The notes below the pieces were generated by a model. That model saw only the letters and a list, made by a program, of their open reading frames with translations. It was not told the DNA's origin and made no database searches. From assembly GCF_000283155.1 (NCBI RefSeq), contig NW_004454216.1, forward strand, positions 6,951,493-7,015,492: DNA of 64,000 nucleotides, in the 5' to 3' direction. This DNA comes from Ceratotherium simum simum. Its lineage: Eukaryota; Chordata; Mammalia; Perissodactyla; Rhinocerotidae. This document shows, one piece after another, positions 26,070-36,706 of the stretch (the first letter of the stretch is position 1; each line of letters begins with the position of its first letter). Both the position numbers and the translations under genes were made by a program.

Positions 26070-26400
26070 TAATTCAAAAGATGGCAAGAAACATGGATGG
26101 ACCTTGAGGGTATTACGCTAAGTGAAATAAGTCAGACTGAGAAAGATAAATACCATATGACTTCACTCATATGTGGAAGATAAACAAACAAACAAACACA
26201 TAGATACAGAAACCAGATTGTTGGTTACCAGGAGGAGGGAAAAAGGGATAAAGGGGCACATATATACGGTGACAGATGGCAACTAGACTTTTGGTGGTGA
26301 ACACCATGCAGACTATACAGAAGTTGAAATACAATGATGTACATCTGAAATTTATACGTTATAAACCAATGTGACCTCAATAAAGAAATAAATAAAATTT
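26070..26400 (+). mobile_element. L1 3' end
   Basis: Typical L1 3' terminus: 'acatggatggaccttgaggg', 'aagtgaaataagtcagactg', 'cacatatatacggtgac', and a close 'ataaaccaatgtgacctcaa' followed by an A-rich tail. A second copy of this terminus occurs near 51.74 kb. Confidence 0.8.
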
Positions 26401-26839
26401 TAAAAATAACTATATTTAAAAAAAGGTGGCAAGAAAGAATAGGAGGAAAAAAACAGGCAAAACAAATAGGAAAAAAAAAAAGGTGGTAGCTGTAAAGCCA
26501 CATATTTCAGTAATAACAGCCCCAAGTACATAGTGCAGAGAGAGTAATATCAGGGCTACAGAGATGAGTTGTTACTTGAGTGGAACCAGAGCTGGAGGGA
26601 CAGTGCATCAGGAACCAGGGAGACAGATCTAGGATGAGGTGGAAAACAATGTTGGGAATCACAGGCTTGCATCCCCCAGAATGTTTGTTTGGTGACGTGA
26701 ATTAAGGCAACCTGGGATGGCTTAAAAGGCCCAAGAGGGCAGACAAAACAAGGAGGGGAGATTCTTTCACTCATCCTAATCAACAGCTACCAGTCTATGA
26801 CACAAGGACGTTGATATATTTCTGCATTGTTAACAAAGC

Positions 26840-27030
26840 TTTCACATGCAACATGCCACCTGTTCATCACAACTCTGCAATACAAAGCAAGCAGAATCAT
26901 AATCACCATTTTGTACATGAAGAAATGGAGACCTGGAATATTATCAACTTCCCTATGATCACACACCCAACGCTGAGGTTAGAGACTAAATCTTCCAGTT
27001 CCCCATCCAGGACCCTTTCAGCCATGTGAC
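26840..27030 (+). repeat. MIR-like SINE fragment
   Basis: 'atcaccattttgtacatgaa', 'gaaatggagacctgg' and 'ctatgatcacacacccaacg' follow the MIR core order. Divergent. Confidence 0.5.
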
Positions 27031-27524
27031 CTCTTAAGCTAAAATAACAGAGGATTTACATCCTACTGTTGTTGCTATGCACCTTTTACCCCTAAATTTT
27101 TGTAGTGTTTATTTCTCATCCTGCAAAAGTGCCGGGTAGCCCAGCACTCCTGAAGCGTTGCTAAAATTGAATGAGCTGATGTATAAAAATCCCTAGCATA
27201 GGAGCAGATACCCAAGAGGCATCAAACTCATAGTAGATAAGTCAAAGTCTCAGGGGAGTGGCTTAAGGGACAGGCAAGAACTGGGAACTGTAGGTGACGG
27301 CAAGATGGGGAGGATACAGGTCCAACCTTTCAGGAGCTTTCAGACCAGGGAGAGGACAAGAGAACAGCATAAACAGCTTCACTAGGAGGCAGAGCAAGGA
27401 CCATGAGAAAGGCACAAAGAGCAGTGGGGGGATCACATCTAGGCCTGACAGAAAGGGGACCTGAAAGGACCAGGGTGGCAGGGGTGGGCTGCCCATGCCT
27501 GAGATGCGCAGCCAGAGTCATTAC

Positions 27525-27628
27525 CTTTCTGGCCAGTGAGACCACAAGGACTGCTGTGCAGATGACCGCCACCACTGCGGCCATGGCTCCAAGCAACGGG
27601 ATCTGGATCCCAGTGCTGTGCTCAGCCA
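27525..27628 (-). CDS. TIGIT: TIGIT exon 3: stalk and transmembrane segment
   Basis: The minus-strand acceptor CCTTCTAG precedes 27628 and the donor GTAATG follows 27525, giving a 104-nt exon in phase 1 to 0. It encodes residues 132-166. A short membrane-proximal VAEHSTG stalk leads into a hydrophobic span of about 23 residues (roughly I141-A164) with the family's IPLLGAMAA and VICTAV signatures, then stops at R165-K166. This anchors the receptor as a type I membrane protein. Exon length and phase match TIGIT and the reading frame is intact across both splice junctions. Confidence 0.95.
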
Positions 27629-29012
27629 CTAGAAGGAGGACAAAAACAGAGGTGAGTGGGCAGAGGCCAGAAGCACAGGGCAGCCATTCCCCAGGGAAGC
27701 CTCAGCGTCAGGGCACAGAGGTGGGGATCGGCCAGGCCTTTCTCTAACCACAGGACTGGAGTCCTAAAGCCCAGCTCCTTGGACAGCAGACCTTCTGCCT
27801 GGCCCACCATGAAATCAGTGACCAATCTCTCAAGCAGAGGCGCGCCTCACACATTTCACACCAGAGCAGACCCATTGTTAACACTCCCTTCCTCTATTCA
27901 ACAAAACCAGTTTCAGTAAAAATCATGAAATGAAACAAATAATAACGTCCAGGAAAAAACCCAGAAAATGAACTCTTTCTTTTATTAAACTTCATATTTA
28001 TAATCATGCTAGTAAAAAAAAGTTTAAAATAAAATTAATGTTAAAATACAAAAAAGAAAAAACCATATAACCTTTCACCTTAGGCCTGTCACACTTATCC
28101 CAGTGAGGCTGTGAGACCCTGGAGGGAGGAAGGTTCTAGGCTTTATCCTTGGCTGTTTTCCCAGAGCCTGGCACACAGCAGGGGCTTAACAAATATTTGT
28201 GACGTGAACTAAAGCATGAACAAGGGAATTTCTATTAGGACATAAAATGTAACTGGAAAGAGGAAGAGGCAGGAAGGGCATTTTGAAGAGATGAGTGATA
28301 TTTGATTCAACAAGAGTGTGAGAGAAACGGGACAATTGCCCAGATCTGTGCTGTGCTGTAGGTGTAAGGTTCCCAGGCTGCTTCATCCCATCCCACCTCC
28401 TTCCCAGGAGCTTGGGCAGAACCCAGGTGTTCAGGAAAGTCTTGAAAGGAGATGGATGTAGCCGAGGCCAGGCCCTCTTCCCTCTAACCAAAGGCTTAGA
28501 TTGCCAGAAAGGTGGCTAAGAGATGCAGTCACTCAGGATAAGGGCAGTGCCCACAGCACCCACACAGTACCAGGAGAGGAAGGGGAGCCCCAATTCCCCA
28601 GAATGTGTTCCTCCTGCCCTGAGGACGCAGTCCTCCACTTTGGCCACAGGTGGGAAGAAGGCAGACAGGGGGCAATGGGGTCATAGAGAACACAGCTGCA
28701 GGGGGTCAGAGGAGCTGCAGAGGGCTGTCCATAGAACCAGAAAAGGTTCTTGCTGCACCCTGCATGGGCCTTGGTGGGAGCCTGCCAAGAGGTAGCCTTT
28801 GAAAAGAAACTCTAAGGTAACCTTTTATCTTCCCAGTTTGCACATATTTTGCTAACTCATAAAACTTGATCTCCAACACAACTGATAGTTCTGAGGGCAT
28901 GGTTTAGTGGAACCAGAGCACTGGCATTAAAATCAGCCCTACCGCTCTGAGCACCTCCAAGCTTCAACTTCCACCTCCATCCAACAGTCAAATGGGAATC
29001 GGATTCACAGCT

Positions 29013-29220
29013 AAAACTTGCTTACTTAGTGCTTACCACGTTCCAGGCACTGAGGGAAGGGCATTTTCTTGTAGTGAGTAATTCAGTTCTACTTTAGCAC
29101 CTCATCAGGTCTTACATCAGCCCTCATTTCACAGATGAGAAAACTGATGAGAAATGCTAAGTAATCTTGTGTGAGGTCAACAGCAGCACCAGGATGGGGA
29201 CCCAGGCTGTCTGGCATTGG
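29013..29220 (+). repeat. MIR SINE
   Basis: 'acttagtgcttaccacgttc' and 'caggcactgagggaaggg' start the element. A 'tttcacagatgagaaaactg' core and a 'cccaggctgtctggcattgg' tail follow, in + orientation. Confidence 0.75.
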
Positions 29221-29531
29221 TCTGAGCCCATCGGCACTCTGCTGTGCTGTCTCTAAGGTATGATAATAATCCTTCCCACCTTCCAAAGAACTGGTTTAAG
29301 TGTCCAGGTGGATAATGAATGTGACAGCATTTTGGAAACTATGAAGTCCCACATAAATGTAAATTATTGGACATTTACACACTGTACACTGTGCTCTAAT
29401 CCTTGATCAACTTAAGGGCTAATTCTAATTTGCATGATTGATACTAAACCAATGAATGGGAACCCTTCCCAAATGACCTTAACAACCGGTCTTCCTCACA
29501 AATGTACATAAGATGTGCTCCTTACCCAAGA

Positions 29532-29716
29532 CAGTGGTTCTCAATCCTGGCTGCACATTTGAATCCCTGGATCCCTGAGGATGCTTTTAGAACCTATCAC
29601 ACCTGGGCTCTGCCCCTAGAGATTCTGACTGAATTGGTCTGGGATGGGGCACCAGCATCAGGATCATTTAAAAGCTCCCAGATGATTCGAATGTGAACCA
29701 GTGTTGAGAGACACTG
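29532..29716. mobile_element. hAT-Charlie-type MITE (MER5/MER20-like)
   Basis: Starts CAGTGGTTCTCAATCC and ends in the inverted form GTTGAGAGACACTG. The interior reads 'gggctctgcccctagagatt' and 'ttaaaagctcccagatgatt', diagnostic of this MER group. Confidence 0.8.
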
Positions 29717-29796
29717 CTCTGCAGAGTGTTTGGGAGGAACGCATTTTCTACCCTAGAGGATGAGGTTCCTCAGCCACCCTGCTCCAGAGGGCATAC

Positions 29797-30126
29797 CTGA
29801 GCTTTGCAGGACCTCCAGAAAGAGTGTCCCTTTGTAAATCCCGTCAGGGTAGGTGTAATAGATGCAGAAGTACTCCCCTGTGTCGTTCACGGTCAGTGAC
29901 TGGAGGGTGAGGCTCAGGTTGGGGCCCGGGGCCACTCGCTCCTTGAAGGCTGGGTAGATGTGCCACCCGAAGCTAGAATGATGCACGGCCAGAAGATGGT
30001 CCCGCTGCTCCCAGTTGACCTGAGTCACTTTGGCAGCAGTGGAGGAGAGCTGACACTGTAAGGTAACAGAGCCACCCTCCTCTGCAGAAATGTTCCCCAC
30101 TGTTACTATTCTGCCTGTCACAGCTC
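29797..30126 (-). CDS. TIGIT: TIGIT exon 2: IgV ligand-binding domain
   Basis: TIGIT is an inhibitory receptor of T and NK cells that binds PVR (CD155) and nectins and competes with CD226. This 330-nt exon is flanked by acceptor TTCCCTAG and donor GTATGC. With the split glycine codon from exon 1 it encodes residues 22-131, a single V-type Ig domain. Visible features are the disulfide cysteines C46 and C109, W60, and the D103-x-G-E-Y-x-C signature. Also present are the A-x6-G motif (A68, G75) and the TYP motif (T113-P115), which form the lock-and-key ligand interface in this family. N-glycosylation sequons lie at N33 (NIS), N91 (NLS) and N102 (NDT); the middle one is absent from human TIGIT. 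No stop or frameshift occurs. Assignment is near certain. Confidence 0.97.
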
Positions 30127-31153
30127 CTAGGGAAGGGAAAAAGCACGCATGAGTCCTGGGTCACACACAGCTGGCCTTGAATGTTCCCGTAGAAATTCCA
30201 AGGGGCTTTGAGGCCAGAATTGGTATTTGGAGTGATAGTCTCTCCAGTCCATCCTGTCACTCTCCCAGGTAGGCTATAATTGCTACACAACGTAGCCCTT
30301 CACCCTCTAAGGGTATTCTGCTGTAATATAGTTTCACGACGAGCTCATTGACTATTTCCGTATACTTTATTTTTGTTTCCCTATCTAGAACATAAGCCCT
30401 TATCAGCCACCACGTCTGTTTTATTGTACTTCCAGCAGCTGGTCCTATGCTGGGCACATTATCCTTTGAAATAAAACCTGGCTGTTTGGTTGACTGTCAT
30501 TTGGGGCACCTGGAAAAACCTTCAGGAAAGCCACAAAATCCAAAAAAAGGAGGCTTGGAGACAAACTCAGTTTCTTCCAGGCAAAACCACCCTCCTCAGT
30601 GCTGATCACCCCCGGCACCCGTGGGCACACCCTCAGACGGTTCAGAAAGCAACAAATACTAAATTATACTATAGTTTTTAAATATTTGTGCCCCCCTCAG
30701 AAACATTTGTCTATGAGTTTTAATATAGAAGGAAACCGATTTAACATAATTTCAGTCTATAACGGTAGAATCTCTGGAATCTGTGAAGAAGACATTTTTG
30801 ACCCACAGAAAACATACAATGTTTTTCTAGAAGCTTCCTCAAGGACAGAAGAAAGGACAGTGCAGCAGGAATGAACTTCTACAGGCAAACTGATCATTCC
30901 TCCTCCTCAGTCCCTTTTTCTGCGCCTGCTTCCTTTCTCGGGTTGGCTGGTCAGGAACACCTAACCCCAAGGGTTAGCTTATCTGCTGCCTGAAACAGAA
31001 CTGCTCCTTCTTCTCAGAGATCACCTTTTCTCACACAAGGGGACACAGGACTCTGAAAACTGTGTTTCCTTCCCCAAGAAAAATGTGGCATTCATTCCCA
31101 GCCAGCCCTCTCCTCCTCCCTGCTCTTCCTCCTTCTCCAGTTCCAGGCCTTAC
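30127..31153 (-). other. TIGIT: TIGIT intron 1 (about 1.0 kb)
   Basis: Bounded by donor GTAAGG after exon 1 and acceptor CCCTAG before exon 2. It carries an L2/MIR-like remnant near 30.37-30.47 kb and otherwise unrecognised sequence. No extra exon is evident. Confidence 0.85.
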
Positions 31154-31217
31154 CTGAGGCGGGGAGGGGGGCCTGCCTCAGCCCCTGGGCCCAGATCAGG
31201 AGGAGACACCACTGCAT
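31154..31217 (-). CDS. TIGIT: TIGIT exon 1: start codon and signal peptide
   Basis: ATG at 31217-31215 opens a signal peptide that begins MQWCLLLIWAQGLRQAPL, differing from human at the second residue and by a few near the cleavage site. The exon supplies 21 codons plus one base and ends CTCAG before donor GTAAGG. This start was chosen over the upstream in-frame methionine near 31406 because it matches the family signal peptide and has A at -3. Exons 1-4 join in frame to 243 residues, against 244 in human. Some 5' UTR must extend upstream (above 31217), but its start is not visible. Confidence 0.93.
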
Positions 31218-33170
31218 GCTTCTGCCCAGAGGGCCTACAGGAAGCAAATGTGGCCTCTTCTGCCACCGAAACTGGCCGACTGCAGATGGTGGTGAAACTG
31301 AGCCTATGAGGAGAGAGGGTCTCGGAAAAACCGAGTTCAGCAAAAACAATGTCGCAGACAGATAAAACTCTCGACAAGTACGTAAACTGCATAGAGCGAG
31401 CCACAAGAAAGACCATGAAGGAACACATCAAAAAATAAACAAAAATGTGGTTAGAGGTACACTGGTCTTTGGATTACTATTAGTCAATCTACTGTTTTTA
31501 AGTTCTGTCACAATGCACTTTTTTTTTTTTATCAGCCTTTATCTAACGAGCTCAAGGGCATCTGTGTAATGCTCAAGATGCTGAAGAACCTGTTACCCAC
31601 GGGGTTCACCGGGCTCGCTGGTATGGCCACCCACTCAGCAGTGGCCACAGCCAGAGCTGAGCAGCACAGCTGTGAGGGGCAGGTCTGGACTGAGAGCTCC
31701 CAGGGCCACTCTGAGCCCCTGCAGTGCAGGGTGACCTCTGTGATCAGTCAGCAGCTGACTCATATTTCCACTTAAAAGCTCTAAAAGGAGCCACCATATT
31801 TTTTCTCCCCCGACTTTTGAGGTTGTAGGCTAGGCAGCTCTGGCTGGCCTTGAGGCTGCTGGGTGGCTGTAGGTGCTGGGGAAGGGAATCCATTTGCCTG
31901 TAAATGGGGAAGAAGTGCTGGCCTAGAATGTAAGACACTCCCCAGGCTCCTCCAGTCCTTTCACAGCCCAGCCCTCCCCTCGTCCTGTAAGACCCACACC
32001 AGCCCACAGCCAACTCCACCGGTTCCAGTCAGAAACCTGTGACCCGGCAGAGATCCCAGCACTGGACAAAGGGGGCTGAGAGTGGTTGCTCTTTCCACAG
32101 GCCTGAGACTTGTCCCCAGGAAACACCACCTAGGGTTCTCTCAGGGCAGAGCCCAATCTCTCAGCAGTGTCTTTGAGATTCCGCCTATCCAAAGTCTTCC
32201 CTCTGGCTCAGCAGTGGTGGGTGAGCTTCCGGGATATCACAACTGTCTTCTCCCTCCTCTTCCCCGCCTCTAATCAAGTGCAACATCCTGCAGCTGCAAG
32301 GCTATGACCTCAGCCAAGTGCTCCCACTCTCTGCCTCGTGGACTGGCGCCTCCTGGTGGTGGGCTGTCTTGTGGCCAAGGGGGCAAGGAGACCCCTGACC
32401 CCTGCAGGTCCACAGAGGGCTGAAGGAGCAGGGAGACGGGAAGCAGGGGAGAGAAGGGTACACGGCTGCTCAAGGCATCCAGAAGAGCCTGCCCTGTGTC
32501 CCCTCACCCCCATCCACCATCTGCCATAGCAAAGCCACCTCACAGTGGAGCCATCCAGCAGTGGGCAGGTGTTCCAAAGCCTCTTGTGGTGAGAGCTGCC
32601 TCAGAAAATCAGACTCAACGCGTGAAAGGAATGTCTATGACCTGAGGCTTTTTAATAAGTTTGTGAGCCATGGGGCTTGTTGGCTGAAACTGGCTCAAAG
32701 CGAATGTAAATGGGGAGAATTTGGAGTGGGGCTGCTGACTATTGTTAGTTCAAACTCCCTCTGTGAGGTGACTCTGAGGACCTCACAGACAAAGGCTGCC
32801 AAGGACTTCAGTGGACTATGGGAAATTCTTTTGCCTTCCCAGCTGTGAAAATAAGACAGAGACCGCCCCCCCCGCCCCCGGAGAGGTTGGAATGCAGAGT
32901 GAGAAGGAAAGTCTTGAGGAAGAAGCCGCTGACCTCTCCTCAGCTTAAGCCTCTCCTGCAGCCTCTCTTCAGAGACCTCCCACCCACCAACATCGCTACC
33001 CTCATTTTCCTCCCCCAGCCTAGATGAGATTATACTATCACTCCATCCCCTAGTCCCATCTGCTTCCAGAGAGGTATCCTCTATCCTGGAATCTTACTTC
33101 CTACTTCCTACTTCCTGGAGCCCTCAGCATTCGAGACAACTAGGATTGGAAAAGAAGTACAAGTAAACAT
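31218..33170. other. TIGIT upstream flank: 5' UTR, promoter region and intergenic DNA
   Basis: No coding gene is seen. The first 100-200 bases upstream of the ATG should include 5' UTR and core promoter, but I see no clear TATA or initiator. The stretch is moderately GC-rich around 32.3-32.9 kb and includes a C-rich run at about 32.86 kb, without CpG-island density. Open frames here lack family resemblance. Confidence 0.5.
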
Positions 33171-33459
33171 ATCATTCAAGAACCTCTCAGTCATCAAGGG
33201 CTCTTCCACCAACAAAAAGAATGCCAGGCCTAGGTGCTTTCACAGCGGGACTATAACAAACCTTTAAAGAGTAGATCATTTCAATGTAACTTAAAATATA
33301 CAGACATAGAACAGAAAGGATAACTTCCAGATTAGTTTTATGAAGTGAATTTCAAATTGATGTAAAAATGGTTAAGATTACACACAATAAAAGAAAATCA
33401 GATCCTGATCCTACGTACAAGTATTGAGGAAAAAACTCTAAATAAAATATTGTCACATA

Positions 33460-33705
33460 CGGGCAAGCCCGGTGGTGCAGCAGTTAAGTGTGCGCGTTCC
33501 ACTTCAGCGGCCCAGGGTTCACGGGTTTGGATCCCGGGCGTGCACCCATGCACTGCTTGTCAAGCCATGCTGTGGCAGCGTTCCATATAAAGTAGAGGGC
33601 ATGCATGTTGGCCCAGGGCCAATCTTCCTTGGCAAAAAGAGGAAGATTGGCACTGGATGTTAGCTCAGGGCTAATCTTCCTCACAAAAAAATATATATAT
33701 ATATA
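33460..33705 (+). mobile_element. ERE SINE (tRNA-derived), copy 1
   Basis: Begins with the ERE head 'gggcaagcccggtggtgcag' and carries a tRNA B-box-like 'gtttggatccc'. It shows 'atgctgtggcagcgttcc' and the paired 'gttagctcagggctaatctt' segments, and ends in A/AT repeats. Flanks GTCACATA and GTCACACA form the target-site duplication. It sits inside the old L1. Confidence 0.9.
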
Positions 33706-34197
33706 GTCACACAGACCCTAATAGCATATTAAGCAAAATACATAATGACCAGGTAGAATTTATTCCAGGATTGCAAGAATGATTCAATACTAGGAAATCC
33801 ATTAATATTAAATACTAGATCTACATAGAAAAAGCACATGGTCATTTCCTTTGATGCTGAAAAGAAAATTCAATCTCCATGACTGATTAAAAAAAATCAA
33901 TAAAATAAAAATCAATGAAATCTTTCTTAACATAATTATACACATGCATACACGAGCCCCAAAGCCAACATCTCTTTTGATGGGAAAACGTTAGAGGTAC
34001 TCCCACAAAGGAAAGGAATAAGACAAGATATTCACTATTGTCACAACTAGTTAACAACTTTTCAGAAGTATTAGCCAATTCAATTAAGTAAGAGAAGGAG
34101 GTAGAGCCATAAGAATTAGAAATAAGGATATAAAACTCTCTCTCCTTATTGATGCTTATATATGTGGAAAACTCAAGCGAATCAATGGGAAAACTAC

Positions 34198-34716
34198 TGT
34201 GGGAGATCAGAATTGGCCACTCTAAAATATGTCTCTTTGGCATGAGGATTATTTTGGGCTGGTTACTTTTAAGAAATTGCAGAAGGGAAAGAAACTCTAA
34301 AAAGTAGAAGTTACTCTTTGTAAGAGATGTTTACATTTATAAGGAACATCTCCGTTTGTAAAGATATCTCCCTCTCCATGCCAGGAAGAAGGGAGGATGA
34401 CATTATCTGTAGAAACTCGTATCAGTACATAAGGCAAGGATTTAAATCCACATACTCTTGTTTACTGTGCTTTCTGGTAATCTCCCATAGCTCACTCCCC
34501 CAGGCCCAGCAAGGATTCCTTTGTCTAGTGAATATGCTATTTAAGGTAAAAACCTCCACCATTTGTCCAGAAACTCAGTTCCCCTGGTTTCTCCCATGTA
34601 TACGTGTTATAAAACTTTGTTTGATTTTCTCCTGCTATTCTCTGTCATGTCAGTTTAATTTGTAGCCCAGCCAGACAGGACCCAGAGTGGGTAGAGGATA
34701 GTCTTCCTCTCCTTCA
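34198..34716 (+). mobile_element. Solo LTR of an endogenous retrovirus (ERV1-like)
   Basis: A 519-bp unit beginning TGTGGGAG and ending CCTTCA, flanked on both sides by the 4-bp duplication CTAC, the length expected of gammaretrovirus-like ERV1 integrations. TTATAAAA at 34607-34614 is a TATA-like box. No internal gag, pol or env lies beside it, so it is a recombination-derived solo LTR. It splits the old L1. Confidence 0.8.
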
Positions 34717-35017
34717 CTACCATAAACAGTAGAATCCTGCAAAATTTGCGGGGTACCAAATTAATACAAATAGACAAATAGTCTTCCTACATACAATCAT
34801 TAACCAGTTGGAAGATATTTTGGAAGAGAATCCCATTTACAATGGCAGCAAGAAAAGATAATATACTTAGCAATAAATTTGACATGATGTATGCAAAAGC
34901 CATATGAAAAAAACTTTACTCCAATCAATCAGCAGCTGTCCAAATATACTTTTAAATGAAACCATACAAATACGAAAAGAAAACATGGACAAGTTTCTTT
35001 AAAACCTGGAAGTAGAG

Positions 35018-35265
35018 GCGCTGGTGTGGTGGTGTAGTGGTTAAGTTTGCATGCTCTGCTTCGGCGGCCCAGGGTTCGCAGGTTCAGATCCTGGGTGTGG
35101 ACCTACACACCACTGATCAAGCCACGCTGTGGCAGGCGTTCCACATGTAAAGTAGAGGAAGACGGGCACAGAAGTTAGCCCAGGGCCAATCTCCCTCAGC
35201 AAAAAGAGGAGGATTGGCAACAGATGTTAGCTCAGGGCTAATCTTCCTCACCAAAAAAAAAAAAA
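35018..35265 (+). mobile_element. ERE SINE, copy 2
   Basis: Standard ERE with head 'gcgctggtgtggtggtgtag', a B-box-like 'gcaggttcagatcc' and a poly-A tail. A 17-bp target duplication (35001-35017 and 35266-35282) differs at one base, so the insertion is fairly young. Confidence 0.95.
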
Positions 35266-35360
35266 AAAACCTGGAAGTGGAGAAAACTTTTTTAACTGTG
35301 ACTCAGACTACATAAAGATTTTTTTAAAGGCTTTTGCATTTAAAATAATCATAATGGTCA

Positions 35361-35594
35361 GGGGCCGGTCCCATGGCTTAACGGTTAAGTGCGGGCGCTC
35401 TGCTGCTGGCGGCCCGGGTTCAGATCCCAGGCGCGCACTGATGCACCGCTTATCAGGCCATGCTGTGATTGCATGCCATATAAAGTAGAGGAAGGTGGGC
35501 ACAGATGTTAGCCCAGGGCCAGCCTTCCTCAGCAAAAAGAGGAGGATTGGCATGGATGTTAGCTCAGGACTGATCTTCCTGACACACACAAAAA
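35361..35594 (+). mobile_element. ERE SINE, copy 3
   Basis: ERE head 'ggggccggtcccatggctta', B-box-like 'ggttcagatccc', and a tail containing ACACACA before the A-run. A 17-bp target duplication (35344-35360 and 35595-35611) has one mismatch. Confidence 0.95.
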
Positions 35595-36443
35595 AATAAT
35601 CATAAAGGTCAAAAGACAAATGACAAACTAAGAAAGAATATTTGAGACTTATTTCACAACCAAATGATTTATCTCCTTACTGTAAAGAGTTCCTAGAAAT
35701 CGAGAAGAAAAACACCGACAACCCTAAACAGGTCAAAATACATGAACTGAATAGAAAAAGAAATACAAATGTTCCTTAAACATATGGAAAGTTTCCCAAC
35801 CCTGGTCAGAAAGAGAGAGAGCTATACATTAAAACTACGCTGGGATGCCATTTGTCCCCCACCAAATTGGCAAAAATCAAAATTTTGACAATATACTCTG
35901 TTGGTGAGGCTGTGGCGAAATAAGTCCTGTCATATATTTTTGTTAGGAATACCAAATGATACAACTCCTTTGGAGGAGAATTTGCCAATATCTGTCAAGA
36001 TCACAGCTGTATTTTCCCTTTGACCCAGGAATCCCATTTCCAGAAATCTATTTTAAGGCCATAACTGTACAAATATGAAATGACATATGCACAAAGTTAT
36101 TCACTGAGGCCTTATATGTACTAGCAAATAAACATGAAACAACTCAAGCATCCATCAATAGGGGCCTGGTTGAATAAACTCTGACATCCAGTCCCTTACT
36201 GAATAAACTATGGTACCTCCACATGATGGAGAATAGGGAACCACAAAAAGTATGAGGGCAATCTCAACATGTTGCTACGGAGTGATTTCCAGAAGACATT
36301 GTCACATGAAAATGCGAGATACCAAAGAGCGTACATAGTATGCAACCTTTGTGGAAAAGGGCAAAAGGGAGTAAGAATACAAGAACAAATTTGCCTATAT
36401 TTGTAATAAGAAACACTGTAAGAATTAATCAGAAATTAATTTA

Positions 36444-36694
36444 GGGCTGGCCTGGTGGCGCAAGCGGTTAAGTGCGCGCTCTCTGCTGCGGTGGCCCGGG
36501 GTTCGCAGGTTCGGATCCCGGGTGTGCACCGACGCACCGCTTGTTAAGCCATGCTGTGGTGGCGTCCCATATAAAGTAGAGGAAGATGGCCATGGATGTT
36601 AGCTCAGGACCAATCTTCCTCAAGAAAAAAGGGGAGGATTGGCATCAGATGTTAGCTCAGGGCTAGTCCTCCTTACCAAAAAAAAAAAAAAAAG
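36444..36694 (+). mobile_element. ERE SINE, copy 4 (best-preserved)
   Basis: Head 'gggctggcctggtggcgcaa' and a near-perfect tRNA B box GGTTCGGATCC at 36508-36518, CpG-rich and little decayed. Ends in a 16-base A-run. A perfect 12-bp target duplication (36432-36443 and 36695-36706) marks it as one of the youngest insertions here. It still has plausible RNA polymerase III promoter boxes. Confidence 0.97.
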
Positions 36695-36706
36695 GAAATT
36701 AATTTA

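Larger units (their letters stand above)
15482..27524 (-). other. TIGIT: TIGIT intron 3 (about 12 kb)
   Basis: Bounded by donor GTAATG at exon 3 and acceptor TTTTTAG at exon 4. It holds only repeats and unrecognised sequence: an L2-like fragment at 15.8-16.5 kb, MIRs at 16.8 and 18.7 kb, a (CA)n at 17.36 kb, poly-C at 17.78 kb, and an old LTR-like block at 20.4-21.15 kb. An hAT element lies at 21.2 kb, L1-lineage sequence at 24.8-26.4 kb and a MIR at 26.84 kb. I see nothing recognisable at 22.5-24.7 kb. No additional exon is evident. Confidence 0.85.
27629..29796 (-). other. TIGIT: TIGIT intron 2 (about 2.2 kb)
   Basis: Bounded by donor GTATGC (exon 2) and acceptor TTCTAG (exon 3). Contains a MIR near 29.0-29.2 kb, an hAT element at 29.53-29.72 kb and an L2/MIR-tail fragment near 28.15 kb ('gcctggcacacagcagggg'). 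Nothing else is recognised. Confidence 0.85.
33175..36440 (+). mobile_element. Old L1 ORF2/3' body, split by younger insertions
   Basis: Pieces of a single degraded L1 run in order: 'ttattccaggattgcaagaa' and 'aggaaatccattaatattaa' (33.76-33.8 kb, reverse transcriptase region), 'cttatatatgtggaaaactc' (34.15 kb), 'aatcccatttacaatggcag' (34.83 kb), 'ggaatcccatttccagaaat' (36.03 kb) and 'ccacatgatggagaataggg' (36.22 kb). All are on the + strand with many stops. The body is interrupted by an ERE at 33.46 kb, a solo LTR at 34.2 kb and EREs at 35.02 and 35.36 kb. The insertions resolve neatly when removed. Confidence 0.75.

Noticed and set aside
29973..30290. 105-codon minus-strand frame crossing the TIGIT exon 2 acceptor
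   Set aside because: It is in a different phase from the IgV coding frame and includes intron sequence.
33472..33663. Open frames over ERE SINEs (also at 35308, 52305, 53187 and 53350)
   Set aside because: The same peptide-like phrases recur because they are translations of the repeated SINE, not of a gene.
36508..36518. Possible tRNA gene (B box GGTTCGGATCC)
   Set aside because: The box belongs to the tRNA-derived head of an ERE. No cloverleaf, anticodon arm or A-box/B-box spacing of a true tRNA is present.
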